In this document: piece by piece, positions 58,420 to 64,000 of the stretch
Layout of the letters: every line of letters begins with the position of its first letter
Numbering within the stretch: the first letter of the stretch is position 1
From: a bacterium
GTDB taxonomy: Bacteria; Hydrothermota; UBA3072; JAPDKE01
Length of the DNA stretch: 64,000 nucleotides
Assembly: GCA_029258725.1 (NCBI GenBank)
Contig: JAPDKE010000013.1
Location: 1-64,000, forward strand
Reading direction: 5' to 3'
Position numbers and translations under genes: made by a program
The notes under the pieces: generated by a model
Told to the model about the DNA's origin: nothing
What the model saw: the letters and a program-made list of their open reading frames with translations, nothing else
The model's database searches: none

Positions 58420-59393
58420 ACCGAGAACCTTATCTCAACCACATCCCCATCCTGGACCACATAGTCCTTTCCCTCAAGCCTCAAAAGCCCCATTTCCCTC
58501 GCATGCTTCATGGACCCGGCACGAACCAGGTCCTCAAAGTTTATAACCTGTGCCCTTATGAATCCCCTTTCCATATCCGTGTGAATCTTTCCCGCAGCCT
58601 CCTTTGCAGTTGTTCCCTTTTTTATACTCCATGCCCTTGTCTCTTTTTTACCAAGTGTGAAAAAGGTTATAAGACCGCAGGTTCTGTAAACTTCTTTTAT
58701 CAATCTATCAACCGCAGGTTCCTCTATTCCCATCTCTTTCAGAAACAATGGTCTTTCCTCCTCCGGCAGTTCCGATATCTCCATCTCAAGTTTCCCCTGG
58801 ATGGAAAGAACAGGAAGGTTGAGATTGTATTCCCCTTTCTCCCCCTCTTTTTCATTCACAACGACAAATAATGGTTTAAGAGAAGAGAAGGCATATCCAC
58901 GAATGAGTTCCTCTTCCCTTTTATCAAGTTCAATCCCCCTCAGGGGCTTCCCCTCATCAAGCAGTCCCTTAAATCTTTCAAGAATTTTTTCTTCAAGTAA
59001 TCTTTCCTGGTCCTTGTGGTGTTCCTTTCTGAGTTTTGAGAGCCTCTTCTCCACAACATCCAGGTCGGATATTATCATCTCCTCCTCGACTTCTTTCACC
59101 TTTTCCTCAACCTCCACATTGCCCATAAAGTTTCCAACAACCAGCAAATACGCATCCGCATTCCTTATCGTCTCCTCCCGGAAGTTGAGTTCTTTTGTAT
59201 CAATAAAGGTTATGGTTGAGAAGACCGGTTCTGTTCCGGGGTTGAATTCAAGGAGTTTTATGAGTCTCTCATCCGGAACCCTCACCTCCTTTATGTGTTC
59301 CTCCCTCTTTCCTAAGGATGCTCCCGCCCCTGTGAGTGCGTTGAATATGGTTGTCTTTCCTGCCCCTCTTTTTCCTATTATTGCTATCCTCAT
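58416..59393 (-). CDS. ychF: YchF/Obg-family NTPase with divergent G3 motif
   Basis: 325 residues against ~360 in most YchF. P-loop GKRGAGKTTIFNALTG; NxxE-type G4 in FVVVNEKEG, the feature that makes YchF prefer ATP. The usual G3 region (DIAGLV..GEG) reads FIDTKELNFREETIRNADAY, so the DxxG glycine and the following switch segment are missing. The C-terminal TGS-like domain is well kept (GLITFFTLGKKETRAWSIKK; ERGFIRAQVINFEDLVRAGS; LRLEGKDYVVQDGDVVEIRF). YchF binds ribosomes and is involved in stress responses. ATGA overlap on both sides. Confidence 0.85.
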   Translation of the reverse strand: MRIAIIGKRGAGKTTIFNALTGAGASLGKREEHIKEVRVPDERLIKLLEFNPGTEPVFSTITFIDTKELNFREETIRNADAYLLVVGNFMGNVEVEEKVKEVEEEMIISDLDVVEKRLSKLRKEHHKDQERLLEEKILERFKGLLDEGKPLRGIELDKREEELIRGYAFSSLKPLFVVVNEKEGEKGEYNLNLPVLSIQGKLEMEISELPEEERPLFLKEMGIEEPAVDRLIKEVYRTCGLITFFTLGKKETRAWSIKKGTTAKEAAGKIHTDMERGFIRAQVINFEDLVRAGSMKHAREMGLLRLEGKDYVVQDGDVVEIRFSV

Positions 59394-60181
59394 AACTCGT
59401 AGAACTCCCTTCTTCTGTCCTCAAATATGTGGTTTTCAGGGGTTATGTGTTTGTCCTCAGCCTCTTTCAGGTTTATCTTTGCAAAACCAGCCCCTTCCCT
59501 TCTCGGGCTGTCCCTCAAGACAAGCCTTCCTCCCGGGGCAACTATCTGGCTCATTCCCGTGAATGCATACTCCTTATCCCCCCTTTTCTCCTCCCCAACC
59601 CTGTTTGCGGTTATTATGAATATCCTGTTCTCAATGGAACGGGTTATCATCGCATCCTGGCAGAAAGGCAGGACCAGGTTTGCGGAGTGAAGGATTATAT
59701 GAGCACCCTTTAAGGCAATGGTTCTTGCTGCCTCGGGAAAAAGCCAGTCAAAGCATATAAGCAAGCCTGCCTTAAAATCCGGTGTCTCAAAAACGGGAAA
59801 ACCAAGGTCTCCGGGGTCAAATATTTCCTTCTCCTCGTAAAAAAGATGAATCTTCCGGTACTTCCCCATGTATCCATTTGGTCCCAGGAGAAAGGATGAA
59901 TTGTATATTCTATCCCCATCCCTTTCCGCAATCCCTCCTGCAATGTACATGTTTTTTCTTCTTGCAAACTCACAGAGTTCCTCAACCGTGGGTCCCGGGA
60001 GGGGTTCTGCATATTTTTCAAGTTCCTCCCTTGAAAGAAAGGCATAGCCTGTTGTGAAGAGTTCCGGAAGGACAACAAGATGTATTTCATGGGGCTCAAG
60101 CAGAGCCTTTACCTTTTCTATATTCTCCTTAACCTTACCGAACTTTGGTCTTAACTGAACATATCCTGCCCTTATCTTCAT
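59390..60181 (-). CDS. Carbon-nitrogen hydrolase (nitrilase superfamily)
   Basis: 263 residues; ATG at 60181 in the stop of the upstream gene (a frame to 60217 is rejected). The Glu-Lys-Cys triad is visible: VVLPELFTTGYAF, GKYRKIHLFYEEKEIFDPGD, and KAGLLICFDWLFPEAARTIA. Other family marks: ENRIFIITANRVGEE and GMSQIVAPGGRLVLRDSPRR. It resembles the omega-amidase / N-carbamoyl-putrescine amidase branch; the substrate is not clear. With a spermidine-synthase-like gene in the operon, a polyamine link is possible but unproven. Confidence 0.87.
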   Translation of the reverse strand: MKIRAGYVQLRPKFGKVKENIEKVKALLEPHEIHLVVLPELFTTGYAFLSREELEKYAEPLPGPTVEELCEFARRKNMYIAGGIAERDGDRIYNSSFLLGPNGYMGKYRKIHLFYEEKEIFDPGDLGFPVFETPDFKAGLLICFDWLFPEAARTIALKGAHIILHSANLVLPFCQDAMITRSIENRIFIITANRVGEEKRGDKEYAFTGMSQIVAPGGRLVLRDSPRREGAGFAKINLKEAEDKHITPENHIFEDRRREFYEL

Positions 60182-60861
60182 TTCAAAATCTCCATGAATC
60201 TTATCGCATCCTCCCACATGTTTGTGTTGTTGAAAAGAACGTACGCATCCGGTTCAAGCATACCTTTCAATTCCTTCAATTCCTCATCCGTGTACCGGTA
60301 TCTATATCCTCCCTTCCCGTGGAGCCTGTAGTAGGGAATCTCCCCCTTTATTCTTTTGTCCTTGAAAGGGTCAACCACGTGGGAGAGGGAACATTTATCA
60401 AGCATTTCCTCTATCTCTTTTCTTTTCCATGCCCCTCTGGGTTCCCATAACAGGTTAAATCCTTCTCTTTCTATGTTTGAAAAAAACTCAACCATGTTTT
60501 TCTTGTTCTCATCGGTTGGTTTAAACGAGGCAGGTGTCTGGAAAAGAATGATGTTCGCACCAAGTGCCTCCGCACATTCTTTTATTCTTTCCCATGCCTG
60601 GAATACATCCGGAACAGGCTGGAAAAAACCACATTTCTCAGGTTTTGTCTTTGCCCTGCGGTAGGTCGGGGAGGATGGGGGATGGGTTATCACCTGCCAT
60701 GCCTTTATTGTAAACTCAAAGTCCTCCGGAGCCTTTTCTCTCCATTTTTTGAGTGTATCAAGGGATGGAGGTTCATAAAATGTCTGCTGAACCTCAACGA
60801 GTTTGAAGGTCCTGAAGTATTTTTCTTTTCCCCTCGGGAATCCACAGCACCCTATTTTCAT
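60178..60861 (-). CDS. DUF72 family protein
   Basis: 227 residues, TIM-barrel-like DUF72 protein: MKIGCCGFPRGKEKYFRTFK, VEVQQTFYEPPSLDTLKKWR, FTIKAWQVITHPPSSPTYRR, ILFQTPASFKPTDENKKNMV, LLWEPRGAW, YYRLHGKGGYRYRYTDEELK and AYVLFNNTNMWEDA. All conserved landmarks are present. The biochemical role of DUF72 is not known to me. ATGA overlaps with both neighbours. Confidence 0.92.
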   Translation of the reverse strand: MKIGCCGFPRGKEKYFRTFKLVEVQQTFYEPPSLDTLKKWREKAPEDFEFTIKAWQVITHPPSSPTYRRAKTKPEKCGFFQPVPDVFQAWERIKECAEALGANIILFQTPASFKPTDENKKNMVEFFSNIEREGFNLLWEPRGAWKRKEIEEMLDKCSLSHVVDPFKDKRIKGEIPYYRLHGKGGYRYRYTDEELKELKGMLEPDAYVLFNNTNMWEDAIRFMEILK

Positions 60862-61184
60862 ATTATCTCCACAACTGCTATTGCGTATTCTCCATCGTGG
60901 GAAAGGGAAAGGGAGAAGGATTTTCCCTGGAGGATTTTTTCAGCATGGGGGGTGAGCCGGGGTTTTTGAGTGTAGGAAATGTCATGGAACGATGTTTTTC
61001 CTCCTGTTGCCTTGTAAAATGCCTCCTTCAATGCAAATCTTGCGGCAAGGGATGGATATGGATTTTTCTTTCTCATGCAGTAGTTTATTTCTTCCCGGGA
61101 GTAAACCCTTGAAAGAAACCTCTCCCCCCATCTCTCCACCGCCCTTTTTATTCTCTCAACCTTCACTATATCCACCCCTATCAT
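60858..61184 (-). CDS. acpS: Holo-[acyl-carrier-protein] synthase
   Basis: Transfers 4'-phosphopantetheine from CoA to acyl carrier protein. 108 residues, slightly short: MIGVDIVKVERIKRAVERWG (Mg-binding Asp), YPSLAARFALKEAFYKATGG (Glu/Lys site) and SFSLSLSHDGEYAIAVVEI. It overlaps the ACT gene and the DUF72 gene by 4 bases each. Confidence 0.95.
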   Translation of the reverse strand: MIGVDIVKVERIKRAVERWGERFLSRVYSREEINYCMRKKNPYPSLAARFALKEAFYKATGGKTSFHDISYTQKPRLTPHAEKILQGKSFSLSLSHDGEYAIAVVEII

Positions 61185-61522
61185 ATTCTCTGGGTGTATC
61201 TGAATATCTCCTCGTCCTGGACGTAAACCCTCACCCCTATCCTTTCCCCTTCCCTCTCAAGTTCCTGTTTGAAGGTTGAGAAATCTGTGTTTCCTGTTGA
61301 GAGGTCGCAGACCATGGTCATCGTGAAGTATCCTGAAAGGATGGTCTGGGATATCTCCAGGATGTTGACATTGAAGGAGGCTATCTTTCCCGACATGGCT
61401 GCAACTATTCCGGGTCTGTCCTTCCCCACGACGGTTACAATGACCTTTTTCCCCTTGGTGGGCTCAAGCCCCATCTCCTGTATCACCCTCTTTACTATTG
61501 CCTCTATATCCTTCCTTTCCAT
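61181..61522 (-). CDS. ACT-domain protein of the UPF0237 family
   Basis: 113 residues. A ~20-residue helical N-terminus precedes a tandem ACT-type fold (~24-113: KVIVTVVGKDRPGIVAAMSG, VNILEISQTILSGYFTMTMV, FKQELEREGERIGVRVYVQD). UPF0237 members normally are ~90 residues of the ACT fold alone; the N-terminal addition here is extra. Ligand unknown, probably a small metabolite. First gene of a six-gene operon; AAAGGAGGGAGG precedes the ATG. Confidence 0.87.
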   Translation of the reverse strand: MERKDIEAIVKRVIQEMGLEPTKGKKVIVTVVGKDRPGIVAAMSGKIASFNVNILEISQTILSGYFTMTMVCDLSTGNTDFSTFKQELEREGERIGVRVYVQDEEIFRYTQRI

Positions 61523-61539
61523 CCTCCCTCCTTTTCTGG

Positions 61540-61569
61540 ATGATAGGGGAAGAAAAAGAGGGTTGTCAA
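61540..61569 (-). promoter_or_regulatory. Sigma70-type promoter of the ACT-acpS-ychF operon
   Basis: Minus strand: TTGACA (61569-61564), 18-base spacer, TATCAT (61545-61540). The leader is ~10 bases and carries AAAGGAGGGAGG before the ATG at 61522. Confidence 0.6.
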
Positions 61570-61581
61570 GGATAAAATCCC

Positions 61582-61610
61582 TTGAAGTTTATTTTACCTG
61601 CGGGTATAAT
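61582..61610 (+). promoter_or_regulatory. Sigma70-type promoter of the potassium channel gene, predicted leaderless
   Basis: TTGAAG (61582-61587), 17-base spacer, TATAAT (61605-61610), then six bases (CTGCAT) to the ATG at 61617. No Shine-Dalgarno sequence. It is divergent from the promoter at 61540-61569. Confidence 0.65.
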
Positions 61611-61616
61611 CTGCAT

Positions 61617-62615
61617 ATGGAAATCAAGGGCTTCAGAAAGAATCTCATTATCATACTCCTTCTCATACTCACACTCATTACCTACGGGGTGGTGGGATAT
61701 GAGATTATAGAAGGATGGTCTCTTCTCGATGCAATTTACATGGTGGTTATCACCCTCACAACTGTGGGGTTCAGGGAGGTGCATGAACTTTCAGGGGCAG
61801 GGATGATATTCACCGTTTCTCTCATCCTTCTCGGAACGGGTGTTCTTTTTTATGGGCTTTCAACCGTTGCTGGTTTTGTCCTGGAGGGAGACTTACCGGA
61901 AATATGGAGGAGGAGAAAGATGGAAAGGAAGATAAAGAGATTAAAAAATCACTTTATTGTCTGCGGGGCGGGAGATACCGGGAAGTATGTGATTGCAGAA
62001 CTCATCAAGGCAGGGGAAGGATTCGTGGTGGTGGATAACAATCCAGAACGGGTTAAAGAACTTCCTGATGTGATTTTTGTTGAGGGGGACGCAACGCAGG
62101 ATACTGTTCTGAAAGAGGCAGGGATTGATAAGGCACAGGGGCTTGTTGCAACTCTTCCCACGGATGCAGAGAACCTCTTTCTTGTTGTAACTGCAAGAAG
62201 CCTCAACCCGAACCTCAGGATAATAACCCAGTGTCTTCATGAGGAAACCATACCCAAGATGATAAAGGCAGGGGCGGATAAGGTTGTTTCTCCTGCAATG
62301 ATAGGGGGGTTGCGTATAGCATCCGAACTCATAAGACCTGCTGTTGTGGACTTCCTGGATACCATGCTCAGGGAGGGGGGTGGCAGGCTCAGGGTTGAGG
62401 AGGTTACGATAAGAAAGGGGTCAAGGTATGAGGGAAAAAGCGTTGGGGAACTGAAGAGGTTTGCAGAGGAGAAATTCTCAGTACTTATCCTTGCAGTGAA
62501 CAGGAGGGGGAGACACATTTTCAATCCCCCACCGGAGGAAAAACTTGAGGCAGAGGACAGGGTTATAGTGATGGGAGAGATGGATAGATGCAGGCTCCTT
62601 GAAAAAGAAGTGTAG
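61617..62615 (+). CDS. Two-helix potassium channel with RCK (TrkA-N/TrkA-C) domain
   Basis: 332 residues; start at 61617 (a frame open to 61269 crosses the divergent gene and promoter and is rejected). TM1 ~10-30, pore loop with ITLTTVGFREVHEL (TVGF in place of TVGYG), TM2 ~60-85; then RCK-N (~110-225: FIVCGAGDTGKYVIAELIKA, VVVDNNPERVKELPDVIFVE, GDATQDTVLKEAGIDKAQGL) and RCK-C (~245-330: RGRHIFNPPPEEKLEAEDRV). This is a MthK/Kch-type ligand-gated K+ channel, probably NAD(H)-, nucleotide- or Ca-controlled. The altered filter residue may relax selectivity. Confidence 0.9.
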   Translation: MEIKGFRKNLIIILLLILTLITYGVVGYEIIEGWSLLDAIYMVVITLTTVGFREVHELSGAGMIFTVSLILLGTGVLFYGLSTVAGFVLEGDLPEIWRRRKMERKIKRLKNHFIVCGAGDTGKYVIAELIKAGEGFVVVDNNPERVKELPDVIFVEGDATQDTVLKEAGIDKAQGLVATLPTDAENLFLVVTARSLNPNLRIITQCLHEETIPKMIKAGADKVVSPAMIGGLRIASELIRPAVVDFLDTMLREGGGRLRVEEVTIRKGSRYEGKSVGELKRFAEEKFSVLILAVNRRGRHIFNPPPEEKLEAEDRVIVMGEMDRCRLLEKEV

Positions 62616-62669
62616 GATTTCCGTTGAGGGGTTGGAATACTCTGGACTTTTCTTTTCCACAATTTTGTT

Positions 62670-62675
62670 TATAAT
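62670..62675 (+). promoter_or_regulatory. -10 element of the SNF2-type helicase gene
   Basis: TATAAT at 62670-62675, ten bases before the ATG at 62686, with no good -35 at the right distance and no Shine-Dalgarno sequence. If used, the leader is only ~4 bases. Confidence 0.4.
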
Positions 62676-62685
62676 ATTTAGCAGT

Positions 62686-64000
62686 ATGGAGGTCTGCTTT
62701 ATTCCAGAGAAAGAGGCACTGTTTTTCTGGAATCCCGGTAAGGAGGATGAATGGGAGGACCTCCTTCATATAGGAGGAAAGGTCCCTTTTCGGGTGGTTA
62801 ATCGTTTCCTTTCGTTTCCTGATCCAAAAAAGAAGGACTGGAAAAGGAAAAAGATCAAGGGATATGAGGTTTCGCTTCCCGAAGCCTCTTTTTACGTTCT
62901 CTCACTTAACAGAAGTCGTTCTTCTGCAGTTGGCTCCTCAATCCGCACCTATGCCCTCATCACACGCCTTGCCCTTTCTCTTCTTCACAGGGGTCTTTAC
63001 ATTCCTGCTCCGGAGGGTGAGTGCTTTTTTATGTGGAAACCCCTGCTGTTTATGGAAAAGGACATCCTCTTTTTCAGGGGAGTTTGCAGGGCGGCTCCTC
63101 CATGTGTTTCAGTGGGAGAATTTCCCCCTCCGATAACGGATATTATCCTTGAGCAGTATCTTACCTTCACAGTGGATACTTTTGTAAGAAAGTTGAGCGA
63201 GAATGTCTATAAAAGGTATGTTTCAGGTCGGGTATTCCGTGAAGAATTTCTCTTCCTCTCCTCTCTTCTTTCTCCTGTATCCAGGGAATTTCACCCGACC
63301 CCTGAGAGAAAGGCAATTTTTGATGAGGTGAGGAGATGGGGTGCGGTTCTTGTTGAGCCCGGGAAGACAGGGCTTATTCTGAAACTGGAAAGGGGGGAGA
63401 AAAACTGGATTCTTCACTTTCTCATGCATAAAAGGGGTGAGCTCAGGGAGGCGGATTTTACACGGAGGGACATTCTCCTGCAAACACACCTGCTTTCCCG
63501 TCTTTTTCCTCCATTTGCGAGTGTTCTGGAGAAAGAAGTTTACCACATTGTTCTTGCGGATGAGGAACTTGTGGAGATGCTTGAAAATCATGAGGTGTTC
63601 AAACTGCTGGGGATAAACTTCATGTTGCCGCGGGAACTTGTTGTGGCACCTCCGAGAACAAAATTCAGGATAAGAAGGAAGAAAGATATGCGGGTTAAGA
63701 AATATCTTGACCTTTACAAAATACTTGAATTTGACTGGAAAATAGCAATAGGGGATGTGGAACTGGATGATAAAACCGCTGAGAGGTTATTGAAGAAGGG
63801 AGAAAGGCTTGTAAAGATAAAGGACAGGTGGATATTTATTGACCCGGAGGAGCTGAAAAATCTCCTCCACAGGAGAAAGAAGAAGCCGGAAAATCCGTTT
63901 GAGGGAATGAGGCTGCTTCTTGAGGCTCAGGATGAAGCAGAGATGGAAGAGGAGGTGAGGGAATTTTTCAGGGGGTTTAGGAAACCCAGGAGAATCCCAA
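62686..64000 (+). CDS. N-terminal part of a SNF2-family helicase (SNF2-associated domain), truncated by the window edge
   Basis: The frame is open from ATG 62686 to the last base (438 codons and one base). The N-terminal ~290 residues have few landmarks (ALFFWNPGKEDEWEDLLHIG, SSIRTYALITRLALSLLHRG). From ~310 on it matches, from memory, the SNF2-helicase-associated domain (PF12419/DUF3670): LLGINFMLPRELVVAPPRTK, KYLDLYKILEFDWKIAIGDV, LLKKGERLVKIKDRWIFIDP and EVREFFRGFRKPRRIP. In complete proteins this domain is followed directly by the SNF2 ATPase, which lies beyond the window. Many such proteins are chromosomal HepA/RapA-like enzymes; some belong to phage defence islands. Context here does not decide. 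Confidence 0.75.
   Translation, partial: MEVCFIPEKEALFFWNPGKEDEWEDLLHIGGKVPFRVVNRFLSFPDPKKKDWKRKKIKGYEVSLPEASFYVLSLNRSRSSAVGSSIRTYALITRLALSLLHRGLYIPAPEGECFFMWKPLLFMEKDILFFRGVCRAAPPCVSVGEFPPPITDIILEQYLTFTVDTFVRKLSENVYKRYVSGRVFREEFLFLSSLLSPVSREFHPTPERKAIFDEVRRWGAVLVEPGKTGLILKLERGEKNWILHFLMHKRGELREADFTRRDILLQTHLLSRLFPPFASVLEKEVYHIVLADEELVEMLENHEVFKLLGINFMLPRELVVAPPRTKFRIRRKKDMRVKKYLDLYKILEFDWKIAIGDVELDDKTAERLLKKGERLVKIKDRWIFIDPEELKNLLHRRKKKPENPFEGMRLLLEAQDEAEMEEEVREFFRGFRKPRRIP

Noticed and set aside
56398-60181. Polyamine biosynthesis operon (spermidine synthase-like plus nitrilase-family hydrolase)
   Set aside because: The spermidine-synthase-like domain lacks clear aminopropyl-transfer acidic residues, and the hydrolase substrate cannot be assigned; genes between them are unrelated.
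61269-61616. N-terminal extension of the potassium channel frame
   Set aside because: It runs antisense through the ACT gene and across both divergent promoters; channel homology begins at 61617.
1-64000. tRNA, rRNA, CRISPR array, insertion sequence or prophage
   Set aside because: The few intergenic gaps are short and were read; no cloverleaf, regularly spaced repeats, transposase or integrase gene was seen.

Overview
The window looks like a piece of a thermophilic, anaerobic, Gram-negative bacterium of the FCB type, probably a candidate-phylum lineage such as WOR-3/Hydrothermae (inference). Secreted proteins end in type IX secretion (T9SS) sorting-type domains and sit beside PorU- and PorV-like proteins. 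There is a four-subunit pyruvate:ferredoxin oxidoreductase and a flavin-dependent thymidylate synthase. Proteins are rich in Glu/Lys/Arg with AGA/AGG arginine codons. Genes are packed into long operons with 4-base start/stop overlaps. I found no rRNA, tRNA, insertion sequence or CRISPR array.

Layout. 1-569: tail of a secreted protein, ending at a convergent terminator. 629-4486 (minus): lipoprotein, aspartokinase, class III aminotransferase. 4572-5839 (plus): CRP-type regulator and ThyX. 5811-6890 (minus): HTH protein and two small membrane proteins. 7119-20626 (plus): one operon of twelve genes joining a T9SS block (lipoprotein, propeller protein, PorU-like C25 protease, PorV-like barrel) to metabolic and signalling genes (hexose mutase, DUF362 ferredoxin, GAF/HD-GYP, RpiB, FAD oxidase, YggS, RseC). 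20648-28449 (plus): two tandem copies of a four-gene membrane cassette of unknown function, then an MNT/HEPN pair and a LipM-like transferase. 28355-32398 (minus): PEGA-domain Ser/Thr kinase, small exported protein, NadA, MnmA; a 29-codon ORF and a possible leader RNA precede it.

32760-45067 (minus): a seven-gene operon led by a 2070-residue secreted propeller/Ig protein and a PorV-like barrel with TPRs, then a complete partner-switching set (STAS-HATPase fusion, HATPase, SpoIIE/PP2C phosphatase, STAS) and a TPR protein. 45254-48554 (plus): PorC-PorD-PorA-PorB and an FmdE-like protein. 48536-53927 (minus): NtrC-type sigma54 activator, REC/HD-GYP protein, hybrid histidine kinase. 54127-56411 (plus): exported protein, second histidine kinase, single-domain response regulator. 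56398-61522 (minus): spermidine-synthase-like membrane protein, YchF-like NTPase, carbon-nitrogen hydrolase, DUF72, AcpS, ACT protein. 61617-64000 (plus): potassium channel with RCK domain and the start of a SNF2-type helicase.

Expression signals are unusually readable. At least five promoters place the -10 hexamer about 4-7 bases before the start codon with no spaced Shine-Dalgarno sequence, which predicts leaderless mRNAs; internal and leadered genes have strong GGAGG sites. The divergent histidine kinase operons each carry a sigma54-type -24/-12 element flanking an 8-bp palindrome, and the sigma54 activator is encoded in one of them. Four convergent gene pairs overlap at their 3' ends, leaving no room for intrinsic terminators.
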